Below are positions 39,400 through 48,013 of a DNA stretch of 64,000 nt, piece by piece. The notes under the pieces were generated by a model. The model was not told the DNA's origin, ran no database searches, and worked only from the letters and a program-made list of their open reading frames with translations. Both the position numbers and the translations under genes were made by a program. Each line of letters starts with the position of its first letter. The stretch's first letter is position 1. The DNA comes from a virus. The stretch covers positions 21,080 through 85,079 of IMG/VR virus record IMGVR_UViG_3300031456_000001; one strand, 5' to 3'.

Positions 39400-40931
39400 G
39401 AGACGTCCTCCTGGAGAACGACGACCGGGCCGGCGCGCAGCTCCGGCGACAGGAACGGCCACGCCTCCGGCAGGCTCACCAGCCGGACCGGCCACACGCC
39501 GGTGCCGGGCGTCCACAGCGTGTCCGGGGCGCTGCCCTCGTTGAGCATGAACCGCCGGAAGTAGCCGATCGAGCCGATGGAGGCGCCGGAGGTGTAGTGC
39601 ACGTCCATGTCGGCGTACGCGGCCCCGACCGGCGCACTCGCGGTCGCGACGAGCTGCGTCCACGCGCCCGACGAGCTGGCCACCGGCGTGCCGGACGTCA
39701 CCGACCCGGTGAGCACCCCGGCGGCGTCCCGCCAGTACAGCCGGGGCGTGTAGGTGACGATCGCGTCGGTGCCGCCGCCGCGGACGTAGCAGGAGAAGCA
39801 CAGAGCCCGGCCGCTGACCACCGGGACGCCGGAGCCGAACGTGCTGCTCGGCCAGTCGACGGTGAGCGCGGAGGCGGCGATCGGGTCGGTGTTGTTGAAC
39901 GTCCAGGTGAGGCTGCGCGGCCCGGCGTCGCTGAACGTGCTGCTCGACCCGAGCCCCATGGCGGTGGGGGTGGCGCTGAAGTTGTCGACCAGGATGTTGA
40001 CGGTGCCGTTGCTGTTGCTCGTCTCCCGGCGGGCCCCGACGCCGGCCAGGTTCCCGGTGGTCAGCGACGCGTCGGTGCCGGTGCTCTGCCAGGTGAGGGG
40101 CGCCGTTCCCGTGGTGACGTTGTAGGCGTAGGCGCGCAGGGTCGTACCGGACAGGTCGAAGACGACCTGCCACGTGTCACCGGCGGCGTGCGCGGCGAGG
40201 GTGAAGTTCGCCCCCCCGGTGGTCAGCGCAAGGCTGCTGCCGGCCACCCGCTTGGTGATGCTGAGTGTGGTGCTGCCGCTGGCGGAGAAGTTCAGGGCGG
40301 CTTCGTAGTAGTTGCTGCTGTCGGTCCAGCGGCCGGGGACGCGCAGGATGATCGACGCGCCGGTCGCCACCACGGGCAGCGTGAACTGGGTGACGATCGT
40401 CTGGTTGGGGCATCCGGTGTCGACGGTGGCGTAATACAGGTTGTTGATGGTGACGGTGCTGATCTGGCCTGCGGTGCCGGTGGTGCTGTAGTGCGCGGCT
40501 GTCGACGTGATGGCCCAGGCGTGCCCGGATGTGGAGGTGCCGAAGCCGTTGGAGACGATGCCGCGGTTGAACGTGTCGGCCGGCGGCGTCTCGGTGACAG
40601 CAAACCCGGCAGCGTCGTTGGTGACGCTGGTTGCGCCGGACACGTTGGCGGGCAGCATGTTGCGCTGGCCGGGGTTGAGGAACGCGAACGGCCCGGGGCC
40701 TTCGTGGCCTTCGGCGAACGCCTGCATGATCGCGAAGTCCTCGCGGGTCAGCTGCTCGTAGTTGATCGTGTAGGTGCGGGCGCCGCCGACCATCTGGTCG
40801 ATGGCGTAGCCGCCGACGCCGAGTTCGAAGACGGAGATGCGCCGCTGCCGGGTGCCTTCGACGGTGCCTTTCGGGGACCGGATGGCGACGAGGCTGCCGG
40901 GGCGGCCCAGGTACATGCGGTTGTCGGTCAT
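39396..40931 (-). CDS. Distal tail-type protein with carbohydrate-binding-like modules
   Basis: 511 aa; the ATG overlaps the tape measure stop (ATGA). The first 100 residues (YLGRPGSLVAIRSPKGTVEG, then FELGVGGYAIDQMVGGARTY) resemble the tail-tip adaptor of actinophages. The remaining 400 are Thr/Ser/Gly-rich beta modules such as DTWQVVFDLSGTTLRAYAYN and NGTVNILVDNFSATPT, typical of LamG- or CBM-like sandwiches. Position behind the tape measure fits a distal tail (Dit) with lectin modules. Confidence 0.68.
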   Translation of the reverse strand: MTDNRMYLGRPGSLVAIRSPKGTVEGTRQRRISVFELGVGGYAIDQMVGGARTYTINYEQLTREDFAIMQAFAEGHEGPGPFAFLNPGQRNMLPANVSGATSVTNDAAGFAVTETPPADTFNRGIVSNGFGTSTSGHAWAITSTAAHYSTTGTAGQISTVTINNLYYATVDTGCPNQTIVTQFTLPVVATGASIILRVPGRWTDSSNYYEAALNFSASGSTTLSITKRVAGSSLALTTGGANFTLAAHAAGDTWQVVFDLSGTTLRAYAYNVTTGTAPLTWQSTGTDASLTTGNLAGVGARRETSNSNGTVNILVDNFSATPTAMGLGSSSTFSDAGPRSLTWTFNNTDPIAASALTVDWPSSTFGSGVPVVSGRALCFSCYVRGGGTDAIVTYTPRLYWRDAAGVLTGSVTSGTPVASSSGAWTQLVATASAPVGAAYADMDVHYTSGASIGSIGYFRRFMLNEGSAPDTLWTPGTGVWPVRLVSLPEAWPFLSPELRAGPVVVLQEDVS

Positions 40932-43621
40932 CGCGTCGTCGTCCTCCCGGTGTTGACCCAGCCGTCGCGGGTGCGGCTGCCGACGGCGTTGGCGCTGGCC
41001 ACGGCGTCGGGGTTTTTGGCGATGTAGAGGGGGACGGCCTGGCGGATGCCTTCGCCGAGGTCGGCGACGAGGGTGGTGCCGCCGACGCTGACGTTGGGTG
41101 CGGCGACGTTGACGGTGGGGCTGAACCCGCCGGTGATCATGTTGGCGGTGGCGCCCAGGTACCGCTCGAAGCTCGGCTGGGTGTCCTGCATGCCCTTGAC
41201 GACGCCGGGCAGGATCCAGCGGCCCACCTCCATGCGCATCACCTTGGAGGGGCTGGAGATGCCGAGCGCACCGAGGAAGCCGTCTTTGATCTTCTGGGCG
41301 GCGCGTCGGGCCATGTCGACCGCCCACGACAGGGTGTCGGCAATGCCGTTGGCGAGGCCGTGCAGGACGTCCCGACCGGCGCCGTACAGCCACGAGCCGG
41401 CGCCGCTGAGCGCATTCTTCACCGCACCGGGGATACCGCGGATCCAGCCCATGACGGCGTTGAAGCCGTCGCTTGTGGCCCGCTTCGCCCAGTCCCACGC
41501 GGCGGAGATCTGCCCGCCGATGGCGGAACCGATCGACGACAGGGCGCCCCATGCCTGGCCGGGCAGCGCGCGCAGGTTGGCGACGCTGCGGGCGATGCTT
41601 TCCCTGGCGTAGTTGACGGCCCAGTCCCAGGCGCTGGAGATTGAGGTCATGATCGCCGAGCCGACCTGCGACATGAACGCCCACACCTGGCCGGGGAACG
41701 CCTGCAGGTTGGCGACGCTGCGGGCAATGCTCTCCTGGATGTAGCTGACCACCCAGTTCCAGCCGTCCCGGGCCCAGCCGGGGACGTCGGTGACGAAGAA
41801 TTTGTAGAGGAGGCCCCCGGCGTAGCCGACCATGTAGAAGAAGCTGTCGTAGATCCGCTGGGCCGCGGTGGAGATCATGCCGGGGATGCCCATGATGAAC
41901 GAGCCGATCCGGCCCGGCAGCGCACCCAGCCAGGCCAGGACGGCCCCGCCGCCGCTGACGATCGACGACCAGAGGCTGCTGAACCAGCCGCCGACTGCGG
42001 AGCCGACGTCGGAGAAGAAGCCGGCGATCGCTGACCACGCGGAGGCGACGGCGCCGGACACCGACCCCCACAGGTCGGCCGCCCACCGGCCGACGGCCCG
42101 GCCCATGTCGGCGATGTCGTGGCCCAGCTCCTTGAAGAAGGGGCCGATGCCGCGGACGAACGCGAACACGGCGTTGAGCGCCTTGTAGGCGCCGACGGTG
42201 GCGGCGATGAGGGCGACGAAGGCGTTGCCGGCCCAGTGCACCATCACGCCCAGGTTGTGCAGGGTTTCCTGACCCTCCTTGGACTTCAGGTACAGGTTGA
42301 CCTTGGCGATGGCGTCGGCCATGCCGTTGAGGGTGTCGGTGCCTTCGTCGCCGAACGAGCCGAGCAGGGTGACCGCGAACTCGCCGAGGCCGCGCAGGAC
42401 GGCCCACAGTTTCTTGCCGGTGTCCCAGGCGCGTTCCAGCCAGCCGTTGAGCTTGCCGTCGGATGAGATCTGGGTGAGCCAGCCGGCAAGGCTGGCGATG
42501 CCGTCACTCATGGCCCCGAAGAGTCGTTCAACCCACGGCAGGCTGGCCTGGACGAGATGGCCGATGCCGTCGAACAGCTGAATGAGCGTGGGGCCGAGCC
42601 GGTCGAGGATGCGCGCGGTTGCCGCGAACAGGTCGTTGATGCCCTGCACGGCCCGCGGTGTCGACAGCAGGCCCGCGAGTCCCGCCACGATGCGCCCGAG
42701 GGCGCCCGCCACGGTGGTCAGCCCCTTGCCAAGGGTGGGGATGAGCGCGGTGCCGAGCTTCGACAGCTGCCCGACGAGCGGCCCGAAAAAGGCGTCCTGC
42801 ACGGACGTCTTCAGGCCCTTGAACAGGGGTTTCAGGCCGACGATCTCCTTGGCGACCTTGCGCGCGTTGGGCGCCAGGCCCTTCAGGGCCTCGTTGAACT
42901 TGTCGACGTCGCCGGACAGGCCGGCGCCGACGGCCTCGCCGAAGCCTTTCAGGGCAATGACGAGGGGGGCGACCGCGGCGAGCAGAACTCCGATGGCACC
43001 GGGAATGAGGAGTAGCGCCGCGGAGAGCTGCAACAGTGCCCCGGCGAGGCCGAGGGCCAGGGGGATGAGCAGCGAGAAAGCGGCGATCGGCAGCACGCCG
43101 CCGATACCCCCGGCGACACTGCCGATCTGGGAGAACACGCTGGAAATGCTCTTGAACGCCTGCCCGGCCTGCTGCGCGCCGGTGCTGATCGCGTCGGCGA
43201 ACCCCGAAGCGAACGTGCTGAAGAATTTCGATGCGCTGGACATCAGGCCGGAGAACAGCCGGCCGGCGCCGCCACCGGAGCCGCCGGGGATGAGCGCACT
43301 CAGCAGGCCCTTGCCGCGCCCACGGCCGACGCTGCGGAACAGGTCCAGGAACCGACTGCTGATGCTGCGGCTGCCGGCGCGGACCTCCCGGTCGCCGTCC
43401 TCCATGAGCTGCTTGAACGGGTTGAGGGCCCGGAACTTGTCCATGAGGCCGGTGGAGAACTTGCGGCCGGACTCCTCGCCGGACTTGGCGAACGCCTTCT
43501 CCTCGGCGGCCAGCTCGCCGTCGACCTCTTTGAAGAAGCTCTTGACGTCTTTGAAGGCGCCGTCGGTGTCGGCCTCGATGTCGAGGTATCCCTGCGCGAT
43601 CTCGAAGCCCTTGCCGGCCAC
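40928..43621 (-). CDS. Tape measure protein
   Basis: 897 aa; GTG with GGGAGGGG upstream. It starts with EIAQGYLDIEADTDGAFKDV, a typical tape measure start. A central hydrophobic zone covers about 170-235 (GGIGGVLPIAAFSLLIPLAL, ALLQLSAALLLIPGAIGVLL). Helical Trp-rich repeats follow (WAFMSQVGSAIMTSISSAWD and AWGALSSIGSAIGGQISAAW). By the usual 0.15 nm per residue it predicts a tail near 135 nm. It follows the frameshifted chaperone gene. Confidence 0.9.
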   Translation of the reverse strand: MAGKGFEIAQGYLDIEADTDGAFKDVKSFFKEVDGELAAEEKAFAKSGEESGRKFSTGLMDKFRALNPFKQLMEDGDREVRAGSRSISSRFLDLFRSVGRGRGKGLLSALIPGGSGGGAGRLFSGLMSSASKFFSTFASGFADAISTGAQQAGQAFKSISSVFSQIGSVAGGIGGVLPIAAFSLLIPLALGLAGALLQLSAALLLIPGAIGVLLAAVAPLVIALKGFGEAVGAGLSGDVDKFNEALKGLAPNARKVAKEIVGLKPLFKGLKTSVQDAFFGPLVGQLSKLGTALIPTLGKGLTTVAGALGRIVAGLAGLLSTPRAVQGINDLFAATARILDRLGPTLIQLFDGIGHLVQASLPWVERLFGAMSDGIASLAGWLTQISSDGKLNGWLERAWDTGKKLWAVLRGLGEFAVTLLGSFGDEGTDTLNGMADAIAKVNLYLKSKEGQETLHNLGVMVHWAGNAFVALIAATVGAYKALNAVFAFVRGIGPFFKELGHDIADMGRAVGRWAADLWGSVSGAVASAWSAIAGFFSDVGSAVGGWFSSLWSSIVSGGGAVLAWLGALPGRIGSFIMGIPGMISTAAQRIYDSFFYMVGYAGGLLYKFFVTDVPGWARDGWNWVVSYIQESIARSVANLQAFPGQVWAFMSQVGSAIMTSISSAWDWAVNYARESIARSVANLRALPGQAWGALSSIGSAIGGQISAAWDWAKRATSDGFNAVMGWIRGIPGAVKNALSGAGSWLYGAGRDVLHGLANGIADTLSWAVDMARRAAQKIKDGFLGALGISSPSKVMRMEVGRWILPGVVKGMQDTQPSFERYLGATANMITGGFSPTVNVAAPNVSVGGTTLVADLGEGIRQAVPLYIAKNPDAVASANAVGSRTRDGWVNTGRTTTR

Positions 43622-43668
43622 CGGCGCCCCTCCCTTCGTTCACGTCGTGCTGCTCGCCTGCCCCGTGG

Positions 43669-44465
43669 TCAGCCGAACTCGATCATTCCTGCGGCCGCGG
43701 CCTCGGCGAAGCCGGGGATGGTGCCCAGTTCCCCCGCGGCGACCGGGATGATCTCCCGGCCGGTGAGGCCCTGCGCCTCCTTGCGTTGCTCCTTGTCGTA
43801 CAGCTCCCGTTCGGCGATGGCGCGGATGGCGCCGTGGTAGGCGGGGAGTCGGCGGGCGAAGCGGAAGAATTTCCCCGCCTCCATCTCCCACATGTTGTCG
43901 ATGCGGTGGACGGCCGACATGTCTGATTCAACGTCGTCGATGTAGTCGCGGACCCAGGCGATCTCCCCGATCCGCTCGGTCAGTTTTTTGCAACCCCCTC
44001 CAACGCGCCCATGACCTTGACCATGACCTTGTTGAGCACGGCCTGGAGATCCTCGGGGCGGAGGCCCTTGAAGCCGACCAGGGCTTTCCAGCCGTCGTCG
44101 CCGATGACCGACTTGAGGAGGCGGCCGACGGCGACCCATTCGCTGTCGTGGGTGGCGGCGTCGAGGAACACCATGGCCAGGTGGGGGGTGAACTCGACCG
44201 GCACGCGGTATTCGACGCCGTCGAGGCTGAACAGCTTCTCCGTCTCGACCGGGTCGGCATCGCCGGTGTGGAAGTCGAGGTCCCCGTCGGGTGTCGGGGC
44301 CGCCTTGGCGGTCTCGTAGAAGTTGCGCAGCTCCGGCGGCACGTCGTCGAGGGCGGTGTGTCGCCGGGCGGGCGCCGCCTTCTTCACCGGCGCCCGCCTT
44401 GGCGTGGATGTGGTCTTCCCTGCGGTCTTCGCCGCGGCTTTCGTCGCGGTCCTGGCTGCCGGCAT
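43669..44465 (-). CDS. Tail assembly chaperone, long form by -1 frameshift
   Basis: The short form is 161 codons (43980-44465), ending at the TGA 43980-43982. Just before it, heptamer A AAA AAC (43983-43989) follows the frame XXA AAA AAC. A -1 slip reads on as KLTERIGEIAWVRDYIDD and ends at 43669, giving about 265 residues. This is the known siphovirus G/GT arrangement, in which both forms assemble the tail around the tape measure. The N-terminus is Lys/Ala-rich. The long form carries a helix-rich C-terminal domain (RLPAYHGAIRAIAERELYDK). Confidence 0.85.
43980..44465 (-). CDS. Tail assembly chaperone, short form (gpG-like)
   Basis: 161 aa; ATG with GGGAGG 8 nt upstream. The first 40 residues are Lys/Ala/Pro-rich (KAAAKTAGKTTSTPRRAPVK). 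The globular part has PVEFTPHLAMVFLDAATHDS and KALVGFKGLRPEDLQAVLNK. The unshifted product is made in excess in such systems. It sits between the major tail and tape measure genes. Confidence 0.8.
   Translation of the reverse strand: MPAARTATKAAAKTAGKTTSTPRRAPVKKAAPARRHTALDDVPPELRNFYETAKAAPTPDGDLDFHTGDADPVETEKLFSLDGVEYRVPVEFTPHLAMVFLDAATHDSEWVAVGRLLKSVIGDDGWKALVGFKGLRPEDLQAVLNKVMVKVMGALEGVAKN
43983..43989 (-). promoter_or_regulatory. Programmed -1 frameshift site AAAAAAC
   Basis: Slippery heptamer A AAA AAC in the frame of the short chaperone, directly before its TGA. The A-run stands out in a GC-rich gene. Slippage gives the GT-type product. A local stimulator hairpin is not obvious. Confidence 0.85.
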
Positions 44466-44519
44466 GGGGTTGCCTCCCTTTGGTGGAACGGTTTAGAGCT
44501 GCGTTACAGTAGCCATTCA

Positions 44520-44540
44520 GAGACCTGGATATCAGGTCTC
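44520..44540 (-). terminator. Hairpin over the major tail stop codon
   Basis: GAGACCTG and CAGGTCTC pair around GATAT. The stop codon of the major tail gene (44532-44534) is inside. It may reduce read-through into the chaperone gene, giving more tail tube than chaperone. Confidence 0.55.
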
Positions 44541-45116
44541 GTCGATGATCCTGAACGGGCTCACGGTGTCGCTCACGTAGTGGCTGGTGAATGTCGCCGG
44601 GACCAGGGTGAGCGAGTCCTTCTTGTAGGCCAGCTCGATGTTTTCCGTCGAGATCGCCTTACGCAGGATGATCCGGCGCCGCTTCGACACGCCCGCCGCG
44701 CTGGCCGGCGCGTAGCCGTCGAACAGCACCGCGAGGTAGACCGGCTGCAGCTCCGTGCCGTCGTACACCGGTTCGTAGTAGGAGTAGCCGGCGCCGGTGG
44801 TGATCGTGCCCGAGTTGAGGCCCAGCGTGAAGTTCTGCAGGGTCGCCTCAGCCAGGTTGGCCTGCACGCTGAGCTGCCGCTCGGTCATCTTCGTGCCGAC
44901 CCGGTCGGCGAGCTGGTCGACGCGCATCTCACTGAACGTCTGGTCGATGGTGACGGTGATGCCGTCGGAGGTGAAGCCGGTGTACGTCCACGCCGACGCC
45001 TGTGGCGCCGAGTTGACCGCGGCAAGGGCGGGCTCAAATGCTGCAGTAGCCGAGAAAAGGCCGGTATACATCCGACCCGCCCCCTGGATGACCTGGTAAG
45101 CCGCGCCGTTGGCCAT
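44532..45116 (-). CDS. Major tail tube protein
   Basis: 194 aa; ATG with GAAAGGGG upstream. The order (just before the frameshifted chaperone and tape measure) and sequence (YQVIQGAGRMYTGLFSATAA, WTYTGFTSDGITVTIDQTFS, LNSGTITTGAGYSYYEPVYD) fit a siphovirus tail tube. Beta-rich, no Cys. Many copies would form the tail. The leader has a CTGCGC/GCGCAG hairpin (45145-45160). Confidence 0.85.
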   Translation of the reverse strand: MANGAAYQVIQGAGRMYTGLFSATAAFEPALAAVNSAPQASAWTYTGFTSDGITVTIDQTFSEMRVDQLADRVGTKMTERQLSVQANLAEATLQNFTLGLNSGTITTGAGYSYYEPVYDGTELQPVYLAVLFDGYAPASAAGVSKRRRIILRKAISTENIELAYKKDSLTLVPATFTSHYVSDTVSPFRIIDET

Positions 45117-45144
45117 TAGTGTCCCCTTTCTCGGGGTGATTTAT

Positions 45145-45160
45145 CTGCGCCAATGCGCAG
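45145..45160 (-). other. Hairpin in leader of major tail gene
   Basis: CTGCGC and GCGCAG pair around CAAT, flanked by A/T-rich AATTCTTTT on the plus side. It lies 29 nt upstream of the ATG. It may protect or expose the start region of the abundant transcript. Confidence 0.45.
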
Positions 45161-45177
45161 CAATTCTTTTGACGCCA

Positions 45178-45681
45178 TCACGGCGTCACCGTCCAGGTGG
45201 TGCCGAGGCCGTGCCAGACGATCTCCACGTCGAAGCCCACGTGCGCGTAGTCGGCCGGATCGGCGGTGCGCCGGGCCGGGTCGGTGAGCGCCCGGAAGCC
45301 GGTGACGCGCACGTCCGGGTACCCGGTGGGCAGGCTGACCACGGCGTGCGTGTCGTGGGTCTCGGTGTCGAGGGTGGCGGCGATGATCAGCTCGGCGAGG
45401 TCGAAGGCTGCCGGCCACGGCGGGCGCTTGCTCTGGCCCTTCGAGGTGTAGATGTCGACGCTGGCCACGGAGGTGCGCAGCGGCACGTAGGGGCTGATCG
45501 TGCCGTCGATGCCGGACACCTGCACGAAGCCGGTGGTACCCCAGGTGAGCTTCCCGGTGTTCTCGTCGGGGCCCTGCAGGACCATGCCGACGGCGACGTC
45601 GTAGGCGGCGACCATGGCGCGCAGATATGCCGCGGCGACGATCTCGGGGTTGGCGCGTTTCGGCACCACGGGCGTGGTCAC
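45178..45681 (-). CDS. Tail terminator-type protein
   Basis: 167 aa from a GTG overlapping the upstream stop (GTGA). ANPEIVAAAYLRAMVAAYDV at the start and HDTHAVVSLPTGYPDVRVTG, then FDVEIVWHGLGTTWTVTP, resemble the tail-terminator (gpU/gp17-like) proteins that cap the tail. Position between neck proteins and the tail tube supports this. Beta-rich with a helical start. Confidence 0.62.
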   Translation of the reverse strand: MTTPVVPKRANPEIVAAAYLRAMVAAYDVAVGMVLQGPDENTGKLTWGTTGFVQVSGIDGTISPYVPLRTSVASVDIYTSKGQSKRPPWPAAFDLAELIIAATLDTETHDTHAVVSLPTGYPDVRVTGFRALTDPARRTADPADYAHVGFDVEIVWHGLGTTWTVTP

Positions 45682-46061
45682 CGAACCGCCGCCCGGCCCA
45701 GCGCGCGCTTGCGGTACAGGGCGCGGCGCATGAAAAACGTGGGCCTGTTCCCCGGGTGCCAGACCTTGGGACCGAAGTACTCGCCGGTTTCGACATTGTG
45801 CAGTGACCAAGGGCCGTGGCTCTTGATCCAATGCGCTGGAGATCCATACTCTTGACTGTGCCAATGGTCCGTGCCGACGATGACGACGCCGTGCAGCCTG
45901 CCCGGATACCGGGTGCCGATGCTCTCGACGAGATCCCCGGAGTCGACCGGGCATTCGGAGATCGCATCCCGGGCGACCGCCTCGGTGATGATCTTGACCT
46001 GGGCGCCGACGTGGGCGAGGAACCAGGCGTCGAACTCCGGGTTGCGCCGGATGCGCGCCAT
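45678..46061 (-). CDS. Head-tail connector, HK97 gp10-like
   Basis: 127 aa; ATG 46061 is preferred to GTG 46070, since GAGGGGG is 9 nt before it. AISECPVDSGDLVESIGTRY, then LHGVVIVGTDHWHSQEYGSP, then GNRPTFFMRRAL, follows the HK97 gp10 pattern (PVDTGxLxxSI...Y..fvE.GT). It completes the neck with the terminator gene. The stop overlaps the next GTG. Confidence 0.78.
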   Translation of the reverse strand: MARIRRNPEFDAWFLAHVGAQVKIITEAVARDAISECPVDSGDLVESIGTRYPGRLHGVVIVGTDHWHSQEYGSPAHWIKSHGPWSLHNVETGEYFGPKVWHPGNRPTFFMRRALYRKRALGRAAVR

Positions 46062-46130
46062 CCTCACCACCCCCTCTGCGGGTTGCGGCCTACCCTGCCG
46101 CCGGTCTGCCCGGCGTCACACCGTATGTCA

Positions 46131-46154
46131 ATATTCGAACGTATGTTCGGATAT
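46131..46154 (-). terminator. AT-rich hairpin between connector genes
   Basis: ATATTCGAAC (46131-46140) pairs with GTTCGGATAT (46145-46154) with one G-U-type mismatch. TTGACA on the minus strand (46126-46131) lies at its edge, a decayed copy of the recurrent element with no -10. The 100-bp gap 46062-46161 is otherwise empty. Confidence 0.5.
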
Positions 46155-46161
46155 CTGGTGA

Positions 46162-46500
46162 TCAGGTTACACGCTGCAGGTCAGCGCGCGTAGAGGCCAA
46201 TCCGACGTGCCCGCGGGGCTTCACGTCGGTGGTGACGTAGAACAGCTCGCCGGTGCGCTCGTCGCGGAACCGGTCGCCCTTGCGCAGGTCCAGGACCCGC
46301 CACAGGCGCAGCGTGTACCGGCGGGGCGTGTCGCTGCGCCCCGAGGCGGGGCGGCCGCCGGTGGCCGGCAGCTCCAGGATCGAGGCGGGCACCCCGCTGG
46401 CGATCACCTCCTCGGTGTCGACGCCGTCGCCGTACTCCTCGTAGGCGTCCCGGGCGATGCCGCGTAGCTGGCTGACGGTAGTGGTGGCGGTGAAGCTCAC
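46162..46500 (-). CDS. Head-tail stopper-like protein
   Basis: 112 aa from a GTG overlapping the previous stop. FTATTTVSQLRGIARDAYEE, VDTEEVIASGVPASILELPA, then RLWRVLDLRKGDRFRDERTG and GELFYVTTDVKP. Beta-barrel type spacing fits the stopper/adaptor class found between the gp6-like connector and gp10. Family assignment is mainly by position. Confidence 0.55.
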   Translation of the reverse strand: MSFTATTTVSQLRGIARDAYEEYGDGVDTEEVIASGVPASILELPATGGRPASGRSDTPRRYTLRLWRVLDLRKGDRFRDERTGELFYVTTDVKPRGHVGLASTRADLQRVT

Positions 46501-46742
46501 GAGATCACCGGCCGTTCCACGGCGGCCGGGTGCGCCCGGTCTGCGCGGGCCTCGTCGCGGGCCTGCGTCAGGTGGTCGCACCTCGGGCAGGCGCACACCG
46601 CCGGGCAGTACTTGCAGTGCGGCGGGCCGAAATCGCCGCGGGCGAGCTGCTTGACGCCGCACTGCCGGTGCTGGCCGTGCTGGCAGGCCGTCGAAATGTA
46701 GGCGTGGGCCTCCCCGTCGGCCAGCAGGTGCGGGGCGGTCAC
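46497..46742 (-). CDS. Cys-rich zinc-binding protein in head-tail operon
   Basis: 81 aa from a GTG overlapping the previous stop (GTGA). Eight Cys: ACQHGQHRQCG, then HCKYCPAVCACPRCDHLT. The CxxC and CxC groups with His suggest two zinc sites. Placed between connector genes. Proteins of this kind are common among actinophages; role unknown. Confidence 0.62.
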   Translation of the reverse strand: MTAPHLLADGEAHAYISTACQHGQHRQCGVKQLARGDFGPPHCKYCPAVCACPRCDHLTQARDEARADRAHPAAVERPVIS

Positions 46743-47209
46743 CGGGAGCCTGCCGGCGGCGAGGCGCCGAACGGCAGCGCACTCCACTCGTACTGGTCGT
46801 CACGGACCGCGGAGTCCCGGTTGCCGTTGTCTGGGACGCGCCGTCGCGACCAGTTGCCCCGGCCGACCCGGATCTGGTGCTTCCACGACAGCCGGGCCAG
46901 GCACCGCGCGGCCAAGGGGGCCAACAGGTGGGCGTTGGCGCTGGCGTACTGCGCGCTGAGCCCGTCCTGGGAGATGCCCTCGACGTCCATCGCGTCGAGG
47001 ACGTCGGGGTGGGAGTCCAGCCAGGCGCCCTGGAACGCGACGGCCTGCTGCAGCAGCCGCAGGTTCCGGCTGGACACCATCTCGTCCTCGGACGCGAACT
47101 CCGTCGTCCCGGCGAACAGCTCGATGATCACCTGCGCGAGGTTGAGCGCCCCCGGGGTGACCTCGCGCATGGTGATGTCGAATGCCTCTTCGACCGTTGC
47201 CCAGGCCAT
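46739..47209 (-). CDS. Head-tail connector (gp6-like)
   Basis: 156 aa; ATG at 47209. EEAFDITMREVTPGALNLAQ, VIIELFAGTTEFASEDEMVS, RNLRLLQQAVAFQGAWLDSH. The long helical N-terminus with TxxxLxxAxxxIe and the RLxxAxxxQaxw stretch are those of phage head-tail adaptors. A disordered basic part near 115-135 ends it. Position before the neck genes supports the call. Confidence 0.65.
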   Translation of the reverse strand: MAWATVEEAFDITMREVTPGALNLAQVIIELFAGTTEFASEDEMVSSRNLRLLQQAVAFQGAWLDSHPDVLDAMDVEGISQDGLSAQYASANAHLLAPLAARCLARLSWKHQIRVGRGNWSRRRVPDNGNRDSAVRDDQYEWSALPFGASPPAGSR

Positions 47210-47231
47210 CGCGGCCCCCGTCCTGTCGTGG

Positions 47232-47957
47232 TCAGCGCGTCCGGCGCAGCGGCACCTGGTAGATGACGGTGCGCCGGCCGTCGCTGTCGGCGCTGTAGCC
47301 GATCCGTTCGCCGACGGTCGGGCCGCCCTTCGGGTCGTGCCCGGCCGCCCGCGCGTGGTCGTGGGTTTCGGCGATGAAACGGAAGTGCATCTCGTCGGTC
47401 ACGTCGTGCGCGATCGCGTACTCGTGGCGGTAGGCGCGGACGTCCCTCCCGCCGTGGTCGGCGCCGACCTTCACGAGCCCTTCGGTCGTCGAGGGGTCCG
47501 GCCGCCCGCCCCGGGTTGTCGACGGCGGCAGCGCCGCGGGCGGACCGGCCGGCGGCGGAGCGGAGGCAACCCGTTCCCCGCCACCGGCCGGAGTCGGTGG
47601 GGCCGGATCCGCCGCGGGGGTGGGATTGCTTGGCTTGTCGGATCCGGGCGGGGAGGGTGGGGGTCCGTTCGGCTTGTCGGGCTGCGGCGGGAGGGGGGCG
47701 CTCCGGGCGGGTTCGTCGTCGTCGGCGAGCAGGTCGACCTCTTCCGGGTCGTCGGCCGGGACGACGGTGTCGACGTCCAGGCCGTGCTGCACGTCGTGCG
47801 CCTTCAACCGGGTGATCAGCTCGGCGGCGGTGCCGTCGCCGGGCAGGCCGCGGGCCTTGGCGAGCCGCTGCAGGTCACGGAAACCTACCCGCGAGTAGTC
47901 GGGTTTGACGCCTGCCGCGGCCTCGGCGACCGGGTCACGTTCCGGGGGTGCTGTCAT
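47232..47957 (-). CDS. SAP-domain structural protein
   Basis: 241 aa; ATG with GAAGGAGG upstream. YSRVGFRDLQRLAKARGLPG, then DGTAAELITRLKAHD (about 20-55), is a SAP-like two-helix DNA-binding module. The middle 100 residues are Pro-rich and disordered (PPPSPPGSDKPSNPTPAADP). The C-terminal 90 residues form a folded domain. SAP-bearing phage head proteins may contact packaged DNA. Leader contains micro-ORFs (48014-48048). Confidence 0.62.
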   Translation of the reverse strand: MTAPPERDPVAEAAAGVKPDYSRVGFRDLQRLAKARGLPGDGTAAELITRLKAHDVQHGLDVDTVVPADDPEEVDLLADDDEPARSAPLPPQPDKPNGPPPSPPGSDKPSNPTPAADPAPPTPAGGGERVASAPPPAGPPAALPPSTTRGGRPDPSTTEGLVKVGADHGGRDVRAYRHEYAIAHDVTDEMHFRFIAETHDHARAAGHDPKGGPTVGERIGYSADSDGRRTVIYQVPLRRTR

Positions 47958-48013
47958 GGGGTGGTTGCCTCCTTCCCGGTGATCGTACCGAACGGGTGTG
48001 CGAAAGTCGCCGG

